A stretch of DNA of 64,000 nt, taken from NCBI RefSeq assembly GCF_000154465.1, contig NZ_DS499577.1, forward strand, positions 928,013 through 992,012, in the 5' to 3' direction. Within the stretch, counting starts at the first letter, position 1. Each line of letters starts with the position of its first letter. This document shows positions 7,217 to 15,934 of the stretch, piece by piece. The stretch is from Alistipes putredinis DSM 17216. GTDB taxonomy: Bacteria; Bacteroidota; Bacteroidia; Bacteroidales; Rikenellaceae. The position numbers and the translations under genes were made by a program. The notes under the pieces are model-generated. The model saw nothing but the letters and a program-made list of their open reading frames with translations. It made no database searches and was not told the DNA's origin.

Positions 7217-8335
7217 TCAGACCTCGTCTTCCTCCATCAACAGATCGTCCAACGGGCTTTTGATATTGCTTTTGAAAGTGTCGGCTATGTGGACATACCT
7301 TTCCGTTGTCTTGATGTTGTTATGTCCCATAAGCTCTTTCACAATCTTGATGTCGATTCCCTGCTCCAGCAAGTGGGTGGCGAACGAATGGCGCAGCAGG
7401 TGCGGGTAAATCCGTTTCGTGATTCCCGCTTCCCGAGCCGCAGCCTTCAACCGTTTCGACACGATACTCTCGGTAAAAGGTTCGCCCGGTCTGTGTTCAA
7501 AGAGCCACACTTTCGGTTTGTATAGTCTGTTATATTCCGTCAGCTTTTTCATCAACGGTTTTGACAGCAGGGTGTAGCGGTCCTTCTTGCCCTTTCCCTG
7601 ACGCACCCGTATCAGGGAGCGGGGTTCGTTGATGTCGCCGGGTTTCAGTTCCAGCAGTTCGCTGATGCGCAACCCTGCGGAGTAGAGTATGGAGAACATA
7701 CAGAAGAAACGCAGGTCTGTCACTGTCACGTCGAGTATTTTCTTTATTTCCTCCTTGCTCAACACGTCGGGCAGCGTCTTCTCCCGTTTGGCACGGTTCA
7801 CCTTGTAACACCGCCGTTCCTGACCGAGAACTTTCTCGTAATAGAACTTGATGGCGTTGATACGCTGGTTTTGCTGGCAGGAGGATATGTTTTTCTCATG
7901 GATGAGATACAGCAGGTAGTCGTTTATCTCGCCGGGAGTAACCGTTTCAATCTTACGCCCCTCGAAATATTGTTGGAAATCGCGGAAATAGGAGGTATAT
8001 ACCCTTACGGTATGGTCACTGTAACGCACTTGCTGGAGTTTTTCCAGATAACCTTCCGGCAGTGGCGGCCGTTTGTCTTCCTCTTTACGGGGTGCGGTTT
8101 CCTTGATGGCGGAATAGTCTATAAACGCCATTTTCACATAGCGGTCGAAGAACTCGGCAAGCACGAAATTCTCTGCCGGTAGATAAGCTCTGCCACCGAC
8201 AAGCAGTACGTTTTCTTCCTTCGACAGCGACAAGCGGATGTCATTGTCATTACCGAAAGTCACTTCGACAAATTCTCTCCCGTTTCTTACCACAGGAGAA
8301 AGTTTGATTTTGGGTTTTGGAGTATATATTTCCAT
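7217..8335 (-). CDS. XerD-like tyrosine recombinase of the immunity array
   Basis: 372 residues. An N-terminal extension (1-100) precedes a SAM-like core-binding domain (about 108-190, YSDHTVRVYTSYFRDF) and a complete catalytic domain. The Arg of SAGLRISELL, the Lys in the GKGKKDRY strand, HLLRHSFATHLL (H-x-x-R), the His of GHNNIKTTERY and the nucleophilic Tyr of that motif are all present. It should cut and rejoin DNA through a 3'-phosphotyrosine link. It heads an array of small same-strand genes separated by recurring palindromes, the arrangement of rAID-1 immunity islands. The gap to the MORN-repeat gene upstream is only 12 bases, so it is probably co-transcribed from upstream. Confidence 0.92.
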   Translation of the reverse strand: MEIYTPKPKIKLSPVVRNGREFVEVTFGNDNDIRLSLSKEENVLLVGGRAYLPAENFVLAEFFDRYVKMAFIDYSAIKETAPRKEEDKRPPLPEGYLEKLQQVRYSDHTVRVYTSYFRDFQQYFEGRKIETVTPGEINDYLLYLIHEKNISSCQQNQRINAIKFYYEKVLGQERRCYKVNRAKREKTLPDVLSKEEIKKILDVTVTDLRFFCMFSILYSAGLRISELLELKPGDINEPRSLIRVRQGKGKKDRYTLLSKPLMKKLTEYNRLYKPKVWLFEHRPGEPFTESIVSKRLKAAAREAGITKRIYPHLLRHSFATHLLEQGIDIKIVKELMGHNNIKTTERYVHIADTFKSNIKSPLDDLLMEEDEV

Positions 8336-8347
8336 GTTTTTTAAATT

Positions 8348-9172
8348 TTACCGGTCCCACTCGTTCAGGATTTCTCCGCTTATGATATCATATCGTATCC
8401 AGTGTCCCGTCTCGCGTCCCTCGGTGTATTCGCCTTGGACTGCGATATCGTCCCGGTCGATTTCTTTCCACGAACCGTGCTTGTAGCCGTTCTTGTACGA
8501 GCCGGATTTGTAGGCGTACAGCTTGCCATGTAGGTGGGCCGTGTATTCGTAGGGGCCGTCCAGTTCGCCGTTCTTATAGTGGCTGACGGTTTTGCTGACC
8601 CATCTCTCGGTGGTATCCTCGCTGATTTTCCATTGTTTTCCCTCTTTCCGGTCGTCGGTATAGTTTGCCTCGTAGATCTGCTTGCCGCTTTTCGGGTCAA
8701 AGCGTTGTTCCTTGCCGTTCCGCTTGCCCTGCCTATATTCCTGAACCATGTCCGGCTTCCCGTCGCTGAACCATGTCCTTACCGTACCGTCTATCTTCCC
8801 GTACTGCATGGGTGCTTCCCGTTGCGGTGTCTTTCCGTTCTGATGATAGGAAACGAACAGACCATGCCGTCTGCCGTCGGTATACTTGCCCTTTTCCCGC
8901 AGGCTGCCGTTGCGGAAACGCCTGTACTCGCCCTGCATAACCCCTTTGGAAAAATGCACTATTTCCTCATCCTGCCCCCGCAAGATACGGAATTTGCCCG
9001 ATAGCGGACGTTTTCCGCCCTTCAGATAATGGACGACTGTTCCATGCTGTTCGTCCGTGGTGGTTCGCAAGTCACCGGATTCCACGATCCGCTGTGCGAA
9101 GGCAGAACAACACAGCAGCGTGAGAACGATGGCCGCAAGCATTTTTCTTATGTTTCCCTTTGCCTTTCTCAT
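8348..9172 (-). CDS. MORN-repeat (YwqK-like) exported protein
   Basis: 274 residues. An N-terminal signal peptide (hydrophobic core about 10-25, cleavage after AFA) is followed by at least five YwqK/MORN-type repeats with the G-x-Y-x-x-G-x-x-x-G-x-W/F pattern, for example GKYTDGRRHGLFVSY and GEYTEGRETGHWIRY. Such proteins are often called toxin-antitoxin system YwqK components and are frequent in Bacteroidetes polymorphic-toxin loci. The start overlaps the DUF4261 gene upstream by 4 bases, so the two are coupled. A periplasmic immunity or binding role is plausible but not shown. Confidence 0.8.
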   Translation of the reverse strand: MRKAKGNIRKMLAAIVLTLLCCSAFAQRIVESGDLRTTTDEQHGTVVHYLKGGKRPLSGKFRILRGQDEEIVHFSKGVMQGEYRRFRNGSLREKGKYTDGRRHGLFVSYHQNGKTPQREAPMQYGKIDGTVRTWFSDGKPDMVQEYRQGKRNGKEQRFDPKSGKQIYEANYTDDRKEGKQWKISEDTTERWVSKTVSHYKNGELDGPYEYTAHLHGKLYAYKSGSYKNGYKHGSWKEIDRDDIAVQGEYTEGRETGHWIRYDIISGEILNEWDR

Positions 9173-9924
9173 TCGTCCGGATATTCAAGTTTCAATGTCA
9201 TGCCGTCCAAAGCGATGCCTTCGCTAAGCGTGATGGCAAGTTTCTGTTCTTCGGAGAATCCTATGGTTTCCCCGTCCTGCAAGGTGACATCATCCGACAG
9301 GATATAATGCACGATGTCCATTAGGAAATCACGGATGTCACTCAGATCGGCAGGGGCATACACTTCGATTTCCTCTTTCCCGAATTTTCTCAGTCCGTAG
9401 GTATAGATGCCGGGGATTCCTTTCTGTGTGCGGTAGATGCCGAACCATACCCAGTCCATGACGGGCAGTTCATCTTCTTGCAGGAGTGCGGCCATATCCC
9501 TGTAAAATTCGGGTTGGAACACCATACCGTCGGTATATACCGCTGTAGCGTAGGACTGTTTCAGGCAGGAAGACGTGGCTCTGGTGAACAGTTTGGCTCT
9601 CTCCAGCAGGTTGGATTGGTCTCCGGTCACGGATACGAGGATATGTGCCTCGTGTTGTCGTGCCACTTCTGTTGCATCTTTCCACAGGTAGTTGCCCTGT
9701 GCATAGTGTTCCGCTTCTCCGTTGGGTACGGGACCGGGCATGATGGCTATTGCCAATGTCATGCCGCTGAACATTCCGACAAGTACGTCACCGTTGTCGT
9801 CGTCATCGGTAAGGACGATTCCCCAGTCTTCCTCGAAGTCATGGATGAACTGTTTCTTGTCCCATTGATTTTGTGAAAGCAACACGGACGAGACAAAGCA
9901 TCCTTTGATATTATCCTTTTCCAT
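9169..9924 (-). CDS. DUF4261 domain protein
   Basis: 251 residues, cytoplasmic. The opening (CFVSSVLLSQNQWDKKQFIHD) followed by 'EDWGIVL' and a central PGPVPNGEAEHYAQGNYLWK is characteristic of DUF4261 proteins, which share a SUFU/suppressor-of-fused-related context and often sit beside toxin genes. Start at the ATG at 9924. It overlaps the MORN gene by 4 bases. Immunity function is inferred from the neighbourhood. Confidence 0.75.
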   Translation of the reverse strand: MEKDNIKGCFVSSVLLSQNQWDKKQFIHDFEEDWGIVLTDDDDNGDVLVGMFSGMTLAIAIMPGPVPNGEAEHYAQGNYLWKDATEVARQHEAHILVSVTGDQSNLLERAKLFTRATSSCLKQSYATAVYTDGMVFQPEFYRDMAALLQEDELPVMDWVWFGIYRTQKGIPGIYTYGLRKFGKEEIEVYAPADLSDIRDFLMDIVHYILSDDVTLQDGETIGFSEEQKLAITLSEGIALDGMTLKLEYPDE

Positions 9925-10069
9925 ATAGTTCTTTCTTTTTGAGTCGTCAATTATTGAAGATTCTTGCGCAAGATAGGTATTTTACCCTGATTCCTTGGTA
10001 CTTTCATCTGTTAATATACGATAAATGCAGGCCCTGCCTGTGACTTTACAGATAAAGGTTGCGCTCCGT

Positions 10070-10990
10070 TCAATAGATGCGCACATACTGTACTTCCCCG
10101 TCAAGCAGTTCAACATAGCGGTTGTCGGAAAAGCGCAATGTCTCCAGAGTCCTGCCTTCCTTCTTGACTTCCGATTTGTGGTATGGTTCGCCCCATGCGG
10201 CGATGACCATTTCCCTCGTCATGCCGGTATCGACCTTGCGGAAGGCAATCAGCTTCCCGTATTTCTCGCCGTACCGTTTTTCCAGCTGGCCGATACGTGC
10301 CGTGCTTACAAACTCGTACACCTCGTCACCGCCTATAGGAAATGCTTCCACACGGACACCGTCAGCACCTTCCATCAGCAGAAACGCCCCGTCACTGTTC
10401 ATCTTCAGGCCGATGTCCACACAACGGTACTCCGCACCTTCAGCCGGGGTGATTACCTGACCGTCCTCGGTCTCGACGGCCTTGGCAAGTGACAGGAATG
10501 TCTGTCCGACAAAGCGTTTCAGTTTCTCATAATACCCTATACAGGTCATGCTCAGCGGATACCTGAATGGGTTGTAATACATCTCATCACCGCTTTCTTT
10601 TTCACGGAGCAGCAGGCAGCATCCAGCCGACAGGTAGTCTGTCTTTGTCCAGACCTTCACTACCTCGTAATATTTCCCCACCACCTCTTTAGAAGGGGTG
10701 GTACTGATGTTGACCGCCTTGTACACCGTTCGGTCATCCCCGGTAAGGAAATTGACCGTATAGAAAGCATCCCAGTAGCCGTTCCTGTCATTTTTTACCC
10801 CATGCATGTACAGGGTCTGTCCCGGAAGGGAAGTGAAACTCCGCTTCTCCACGTTCGTCAGGCTGTCATAGGGGTGGGCATTTGTCACCGTGTACTCTTT
10901 CAGTCCATCGTTCTTGGGAACGATGTTAAGCTGTGCATGGGCATACATCACCGTGCACAGGAAGAAGGTTATAATTGGAATTGTTTTCAT
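10070..10990 (-). CDS. Exported protein of unknown function
   Basis: 306 residues from the ATG at 10990, which places the signal peptide MKTIPIITFFLCTVMYAHAQ at the very N-terminus; a longer frame would begin at a TTG. The mature part is mixed alpha/beta. Near the C-terminus is VDTGMTREMVIAAWGEPYHK, which resembles the SmpA/OmlA (BamE-like) 'G.....V...WG.P' motif, where a lipoprotein domain pairs G-M-T with W-G-x-P. It may be a periplasmic protein with a C-terminal BamE-like domain. No lipobox. A 145-base gap separates it from the DUF4261 gene. Confidence 0.7.
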   Translation of the reverse strand: MKTIPIITFFLCTVMYAHAQLNIVPKNDGLKEYTVTNAHPYDSLTNVEKRSFTSLPGQTLYMHGVKNDRNGYWDAFYTVNFLTGDDRTVYKAVNISTTPSKEVVGKYYEVVKVWTKTDYLSAGCCLLLREKESGDEMYYNPFRYPLSMTCIGYYEKLKRFVGQTFLSLAKAVETEDGQVITPAEGAEYRCVDIGLKMNSDGAFLLMEGADGVRVEAFPIGGDEVYEFVSTARIGQLEKRYGEKYGKLIAFRKVDTGMTREMVIAAWGEPYHKSEVKKEGRTLETLRFSDNRYVELLDGEVQYVRIY

Positions 10991-11040
10991 ACTCAATCAC
11001 TTTTTAAGTTTACAGGTGGCATCCGGGAAAGAGCACTCAG

Positions 11041-11307
11041 CTATTTGCCGGAAATAGAGAACAGGTACAGAGACAGTCCTATCCCGACGGCAAGAATCAC
11101 TCCCAGCCAGAACCGGAAAGTTTTCGGACCGAGCAGATTCATCCAGAAGTTACCTCCTGTACTACCCGGACGGGAATACGTCCACTTCCAGCCACAGATG
11201 ACACCGACAAGCCATATCAGAAGCAGGCCCGCCACGACCAGATAGCCGTAGCGGGGTTCCTGCTGTATCAGATTCGGAAAATCCTTTATTTTATCCAACC
11301 ATTCCAT
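11041..11307 (-). CDS. Imm17-like small membrane protein
   Basis: 88 residues with two TM helices, at about 20-42 (YGYLVVAGLLLIWLVGVI) and 64-86 (FRFWLGVILAVGIGLSLYLF), joined by a loop with Trp and Gly (GWKWTYSRPGSTGG). The length, two-helix plan and loop fit immunity protein 17 (Imm17), a Bacteroidetes family tied to polymorphic toxins. It sits 11 bases from the next gene in the same operon. Confidence 0.65.
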   Translation of the reverse strand: MEWLDKIKDFPNLIQQEPRYGYLVVAGLLLIWLVGVICGWKWTYSRPGSTGGNFWMNLLGPKTFRFWLGVILAVGIGLSLYLFSISGK

Positions 11308-11318
11308 ATCTCACCGGT

Positions 11319-11777
11319 TTATTTTTTCAAGAGCGCCGCAAATTCTTTAAGCTGTGGCAGTCCGTCAAAGAAATCAACGTCAAATTTGGCCGTTGAGCCG
11401 TTGGCGAGGGTGATTGTCAGAATACCATTGTCGTAATTGTAGTTTGAACTGGATATTTCCGACAATGTAAAAGAACACATCTCAACATTTCCTTTCACGA
11501 TGACCGGGTATGTCACCTTATCGCCGTCAACCGTGATGATACAGCTTTTGGCAGCCAACTTGCGGGCCTTATGTATCTTCCGCCAGGCTCTGAACAGCAT
11601 GTACAGTCCGACAAGGGCAAGGATGATGGCTGTTGGTAACGGTCCGAGGATGCGAAGTGTACCGACTTTTATACCGAAAGGATAAACTACCGGTACTATT
11701 ATCAGTCCGGCACCGACAAGGATTTCAGTCAGATTGTCCTTGATGGACGATTTGGAAGAATAATTGAATGTAGCCAT
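11319..11777 (-). CDS. Membrane-anchored protein of unknown function
   Basis: 152 residues. Two N-terminal TM helices (about 13-35 and 45-66) precede a cytoplasmic beta-rich domain from about 78 (SCIITVDGDKVTYPVIVKGN...), which resembles a small PH-like or bacterial PH domain, although I cannot assign it firmly. It follows the 217-residue tail-anchored protein by 35 bases in the same operon. Confidence 0.6.
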   Translation of the reverse strand: MATFNYSSKSSIKDNLTEILVGAGLIIVPVVYPFGIKVGTLRILGPLPTAIILALVGLYMLFRAWRKIHKARKLAAKSCIITVDGDKVTYPVIVKGNVEMCSFTLSEISSSNYNYDNGILTITLANGSTAKFDVDFFDGLPQLKEFAALLKK

Positions 11778-11812
11778 ATTCGGATATTAGTGAAGTTATT
11801 CGTTCGGTGATA

Positions 11813-12466
11813 TTATTTTATGAAAAAGTACCAGATAAGCAGAGCCGCGGTGATGATTATGGACAGGACCGTCATGGCCGACCTGTATTTTTCGACAGCA
11901 GGCGATTCCTGCGGAGCTTCAAATTCCAGTATCGTAGGTGCTTGGCCTATCGCGCTATTAGGAATAGCCTCTATCTTGAACTCGTTGGGCTGTTTTTCAA
12001 TGCCGATCAAGGCATAGGCACAATCAAGCTGATTGGCCTTTCTTGGCGAGAATACCGATTTGCTGAACAGGATGACGCCGTCATAATGATCGCTTATTTC
12101 CATTACCGAATCCATATCCCGTTGTCCTGTCAGTATATGACGGCCTGTATCAGGATCTACTATGTAATAGTCATAGCCACAGGACTGTACGGAATCATAA
12201 CGGATTTCACCGATTTCCAGCGTATCCACTTCAGCCTTGATGCTCTGAAGGGTGGCCTCGTCAATTTCAGTCCCTTTCAACGGGCAGGCATACAGGCAAT
12301 AGCGGCTGTCTTCGTGCATCACGGTTCTGATGGGATAGAGGTTTACTACTTTGCGGTTTTCCAGTTTGAGGTATGTCTTAGACAATTTGCCGATTGCTTT
12401 CCCGTTATAACCGGCCGGAACAGCACCTCCTTCAAGAATGGCTGACAGATTTTTAAGTTCGCTCAT
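11813..12466 (-). CDS. Tail-anchored protein of unknown function
   Basis: 217 residues, mostly soluble, with a single C-terminal TM helix (about 194-215, ending IWYFFIK). The soluble part begins LSAILEGGAVPAGYNGKAIG and contains a conserved-looking Cys pair region (RYCLYACPL). No family recognised with confidence. A C-terminal anchor with the domain in the cytoplasm matches its partners DUF3137 and LemA in the same operon, which are also membrane-attached. Confidence 0.6.
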   Translation of the reverse strand: MSELKNLSAILEGGAVPAGYNGKAIGKLSKTYLKLENRKVVNLYPIRTVMHEDSRYCLYACPLKGTEIDEATLQSIKAEVDTLEIGEIRYDSVQSCGYDYYIVDPDTGRHILTGQRDMDSVMEISDHYDGVILFSKSVFSPRKANQLDCAYALIGIEKQPNEFKIEAIPNSAIGQAPTILEFEAPQESPAVEKYRSAMTVLSIIITAALLIWYFFIK

Positions 12467-12503
12467 GTTGTAATTCTTTTTATTCGTTTTCGATTATTGT
12501 TGA

Positions 12504-13532
12504 TTATTTGATTCCATTTTCTACAGTGAGACAGAAGTTCACCTCCCTGTACAGTTGTTCCAGCAGATGTTCGTCATCCAGCGACTTCCTGCCGGGACGT
12601 AAGAAACCGTCCGGAGTGTCGGATGCGTAGTAGAACATGTTCCCGTTGAAGGAGAGCATCAGGTCACGGCTGAAGGATTTCCGCAGGGCGGTCAGCTTCC
12701 GCATCATCGCCGGGGTGAGCACCATGCGGGCTTCCACCTCGTCATCCGCGTACACGGCAAAATGCCTCTCGAACTCCGGGTCTTCCAAATGTACGAATTT
12801 TGCCCCGTACTTTTCCTTCATTCCCTGGATTGTTTGCGCCAGGTAGCCGATTTTGTTTTCCAGATGGTCGGGCAGCAGCATCACGTAGCCCCTGAAGGTG
12901 CGGTTCAGCTTGCAGCACCCGAACATGCCCCTGAAACTGTGCATCGTGCTCTCTATCCTGACTCCGAATATCGGACGGATAAAATACTGGTACGGCACTT
13001 CAAGGAAGTTGAAGGCCGAGAAATCTTTCGAATTGGCTGAAGTCACACCGGCATCCACGACAGTCATCATGTCATTTCCGACGGGAATGTCAAGACGGCC
13101 GTAACAGGTCGAACTTACCGAATTGCCCGATGACAATGCCGTTCCGAACAGGCGGCTGTCCGCAAAGACTTTCGGCTGTATGGAACCGGAAGGATTGTAC
13201 CTTGCTCCCGGGAACAGCAGGTAGATGATGTGGGCCATCGTGTAGGTTTCCCTCTTGTTCAGCGCGGCAAAACATTTCATGAATGCGAAATGAAGTACAA
13301 AAAATACGGCAAAGCCTATCATGAGGTATTTTCCCGTGGTGACGGAAGTCTCATAGTCAGTACGGTCCACGAGGAATCCGCCGAAGATACAGAAACCGAA
13401 CCACACGACGGTACACAGATAGACAATGGAGGTCAGGATGCGGAACACAATCCGGAGCATCCTGATACGGGACATCTCTTTCTTCATGTGAAGGGAAATG
13501 CCCTTGAAATCTATATTCTGACTTTCTTCCAT
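12504..13532 (-). CDS. DUF3137 membrane protein
   Basis: 342 residues. Two TM helices at about 27-52 and 70-90 are followed by the conserved DUF3137 domain, recognisable by a beta-rich stretch with FRGMFGCCKLNRTFRGYVML, then DPEFERHFAVYADDEVEARM and a closing FNGNMFYYA. DUF3137 proteins are typically encoded next to LemA proteins, and here the LemA gene lies 3 bases upstream. Their joint function is not known. In this operon they sit among immunity-type genes. Confidence 0.82.
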   Translation of the reverse strand: MEESQNIDFKGISLHMKKEMSRIRMLRIVFRILTSIVYLCTVVWFGFCIFGGFLVDRTDYETSVTTGKYLMIGFAVFFVLHFAFMKCFAALNKRETYTMAHIIYLLFPGARYNPSGSIQPKVFADSRLFGTALSSGNSVSSTCYGRLDIPVGNDMMTVVDAGVTSANSKDFSAFNFLEVPYQYFIRPIFGVRIESTMHSFRGMFGCCKLNRTFRGYVMLLPDHLENKIGYLAQTIQGMKEKYGAKFVHLEDPEFERHFAVYADDEVEARMVLTPAMMRKLTALRKSFSRDLMLSFNGNMFYYASDTPDGFLRPGRKSLDDEHLLEQLYREVNFCLTVENGIK

Positions 13533-13535
13533 GCT

Positions 13536-14096
13536 TTACTTGAATAATTCTCCCACTTTCACTTCCTTGATCTCACTTTCCGGGAACTCTATCAACTCCT
13601 GCTGCTCATGCTTGCGCCAGGATGCGATTATCGACGACGGAAACATTTCAATGTAATTGTTATAATCGGTAGCAGCGGCATTGTAGGTGCGCCGGATTGC
13701 CTGCAGCTCATTCTCCATGTCCTCGATCTGGACCTGAAGATGAAGGAACTGCTGGTTCGCCTTCAGCTCCGGGTAGTCTTCCACCGCCACATTCAGTCTT
13801 GACAGAAGCGAGGACATTTCCGTACCGCTTTTTATCTGCTCGGACTCTGTAGCGTTCGAAGCCCTTGACCGCAAATCGGCAATGCGGATGAGAATCTCAT
13901 TCTCGTGCCCCATGTATGCCTTTACGGATGCGACAAGATTGGGGATCAGGTCATTCCTCTGTTTGAGGACCACGCAGATACCACTTCTGCATTGCTTGAC
14001 CCGGTTCTTCTTTGCAATAAGGCTGTTGTTAGTGAATACTGCCCATAAAATAATTATGAGCAGTACCACGATAATACATATAACGGCTATAATCAT
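13536..14096 (-). CDS. lemA: LemA family protein
   Basis: 186 residues. A single N-terminal TM helix (3-22, IAVICIIVVLLIIILWAVF) is followed by a long helical bundle with the family's signatures: NSLIAKKNRVKQCRSGICVVLKQR and NDLIPNLVASVKAY, then VAVEDYPELKANQQFLHLQ, close to the LemA 'YP.L.A...F..LQ' motif. LemA proteins are membrane-anchored and of unknown biochemical role. The DUF3137 gene follows after 3 bases. Confidence 0.88.
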   Translation of the reverse strand: MIIAVICIIVVLLIIILWAVFTNNSLIAKKNRVKQCRSGICVVLKQRNDLIPNLVASVKAYMGHENEILIRIADLRSRASNATESEQIKSGTEMSSLLSRLNVAVEDYPELKANQQFLHLQVQIEDMENELQAIRRTYNAAATDYNNYIEMFPSSIIASWRKHEQQELIEFPESEIKEVKVGELFK

Positions 14097-14110
14097 ATTT
14101 TCAGATGGAT

Positions 14111-14818
14111 TTAGACATACAATTCAGCCGGTATGACTCTGATTGTCCCTTCCCAGTAGAAGTGGGGGACGATGCCGTCTGAAGGAAGATAGCCTTGGGG
14201 AAGTTCCTTGTAATAAAGGACAAGTTTCCTTACTTCCACATCGGCGCCTTCCACGATTTCACCACTCAGTTTCACGGTTGACCAGCAGTCCTCCTCCTTG
14301 GCAAGACTGACTACGCCCTCACATCCGGGAGCTACCGGCTGCCTGCCTTCACACATGTTGCGCAGCTTTTCCATCACTCTCTTCAGCCATTCCATATCGT
14401 TCATGTGTCCCTTGTCCAGTGCGTATATGCCAATACCATGGAAAGAGTCGTCCTTGTGCTTCACGCCTTTCCACGCCTCTGCCGGGGCACTGACAATCCC
14501 CGCGTAAACGATATATCCTTCCGTGAATTTTCTCAACCACTTGCTTTTGCCCAGCCATGGTGCCTTTCCTGCAAGTTTCTTGAAGAACTCGGTCTCAGAA
14601 CTGCGTGGCGTCTGCATGTACGGTTTCATCTTGTCAAGCTGTGTCGGGTTCTTGTACAGTTCCCTGTCTCGCTTGGCTTCTTCGGCCTCCTTTGCACGCC
14701 GTGCGGCCAGTTTCTCCCTGTATTTACTTACGTCAAGACCTTGTGCTTCCATTTGGTCAAGATCATTCTCTGTCATGGTTTTCTCCCATTCTGTTGCTGC
14801 ATTTTTGAAAAGTGCCAT
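14111..14818 (-). CDS. Unknown soluble protein in the LemA/DUF3137 operon
   Basis: 235 residues. The N-terminal 80 residues are helical and highly charged, probably a coiled coil (KYREKLAARRAKEAEEAKRD). The rest is a mixed domain with repeated Trp and Gly-Ile motifs (SFHGIGIYALDKGHMNDMEW). No signal peptide and no recognised family. The gap to the LemA gene is 14 bases, so they are co-transcribed. Confidence 0.6.
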   Translation of the reverse strand: MALFKNAATEWEKTMTENDLDQMEAQGLDVSKYREKLAARRAKEAEEAKRDRELYKNPTQLDKMKPYMQTPRSSETEFFKKLAGKAPWLGKSKWLRKFTEGYIVYAGIVSAPAEAWKGVKHKDDSFHGIGIYALDKGHMNDMEWLKRVMEKLRNMCEGRQPVAPGCEGVVSLAKEEDCWSTVKLSGEIVEGADVEVRKLVLYYKELPQGYLPSDGIVPHFYWEGTIRVIPAELYV

Positions 14819-14864
14819 AATCGTAAAACTTTTAAGATATTGTTGATTCTATTTTTTTTGGATT

Positions 14865-15893
14865 CTACCATTCGATTGCCTTCCAAGGGGAATCTTCTTT
14901 ATTGAGAAGCGCTCCCACGACTTCATCCGCAGTCTCGTAGTCATCTGTTTCGCCTCTCCATATTCCGCGTCCCACGGCAAAGCTGTTGCCGTATTCTTCC
15001 CATGAACTGAAGGATTCCTTGGCTATGCCGGCAGTGGTTCTGATGGCTTCCCACATTTCGTCTTCATTGATGTAGCCGCAGATGAAAGCCCAACGGGCCA
15101 TGTTCACGGCACGTACAAGGTCCCATGCCAGCACGGTTTCGGGCAGGTCCGCTTCCGTCGTTTCATTTACTCCCATTACAAATTCAGCTATCGTGAACGC
15201 ATCGCCGATCTTGCTGTCCTCGTCCGCCTTTTCTTCCTCGGTGATGGCCTCGATTCCACGCTGGCGGATTTCAGCCAAGGCCGGATCCGCACCGGCATGT
15301 TGGCCTTCGTTCAGCAGCCATGAGATGGTCTCCAGGGCACTCTTCCTGTCAGTAACTTCCCACCATTCCTCAAGCATTTCCTTAAGGGTGTCCGTGCCTG
15401 CTGTACTTTCAAGGGAGTCCACGTTGTCATCGTTGTATAGGAACAGAGGTGCCCCATAAGCCAGAAGTTTGTTCTGTTCAGGTGTCAGGCTGTTGTCGCC
15501 CTTGCGGGTGATTTCCCAACCTGCATATACGTCAAAACCGTCCGAGAAATCCGGTAAACCTTCCGGCATGAATCCGGCATTCATTGCCTGCTGCATCATG
15601 TTCCCTGCGAACTCGATGTTTTTGCTGTAGGTCTCCATTATCGCCTCGGGATCCTGGGCGGATTCTGCCATCATCTTTGCCTGGTATGCCTGTGCCTCCG
15701 CAACTCCCGGGAACATCTCGGCCGAGTCCTGCATCAGCTTTTCATGCATCTTCATCAGGTCGGTGCCTTCAAATCCGGGTACGTTGCCATACAAGGCTTG
15801 CGCCTGTTCCAGTGCTGCTTTCATGGCCTGAGCCTGTGCTTCTCTTGCGATTTCCTCGGGTGTCTGAGGTGTCTTCTTGGTTTCTTCTGCCAT
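14865..15893 (-). CDS. DUF1266 domain protein
   Basis: 342 residues. The N-terminal half is helical and Gln/Ala/Glu-rich. The C-terminal half (from about 165) carries the DUF1266 pattern: LKEMLEEWWEVTDRKSALE with a later W, a 'GADPAL' segment, and AWDLVRAVNMARWAFICGYI leading to SFSSWEEYGNSFAVGRGIW. DUF1266 (YbeR/YbeU-like) proteins are often coded next to polymorphic toxins and ankyrin proteins. Function unknown. Confidence 0.8.
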   Translation of the reverse strand: MAEETKKTPQTPEEIAREAQAQAMKAALEQAQALYGNVPGFEGTDLMKMHEKLMQDSAEMFPGVAEAQAYQAKMMAESAQDPEAIMETYSKNIEFAGNMMQQAMNAGFMPEGLPDFSDGFDVYAGWEITRKGDNSLTPEQNKLLAYGAPLFLYNDDNVDSLESTAGTDTLKEMLEEWWEVTDRKSALETISWLLNEGQHAGADPALAEIRQRGIEAITEEEKADEDSKIGDAFTIAEFVMGVNETTEADLPETVLAWDLVRAVNMARWAFICGYINEDEMWEAIRTTAGIAKESFSSWEEYGNSFAVGRGIWRGETDDYETADEVVGALLNKEDSPWKAIEW

Positions 15894-15934
15894 ATCTTTC
15901 TAATATTAAATTTGTTAATGAATATCTTACCTGT

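Noticed and set aside
7530..7811. Second frame inside the recombinase gene
   Set aside because: Antisense or shifted-frame shadow of the catalytic domain, which is complete in the main frame.
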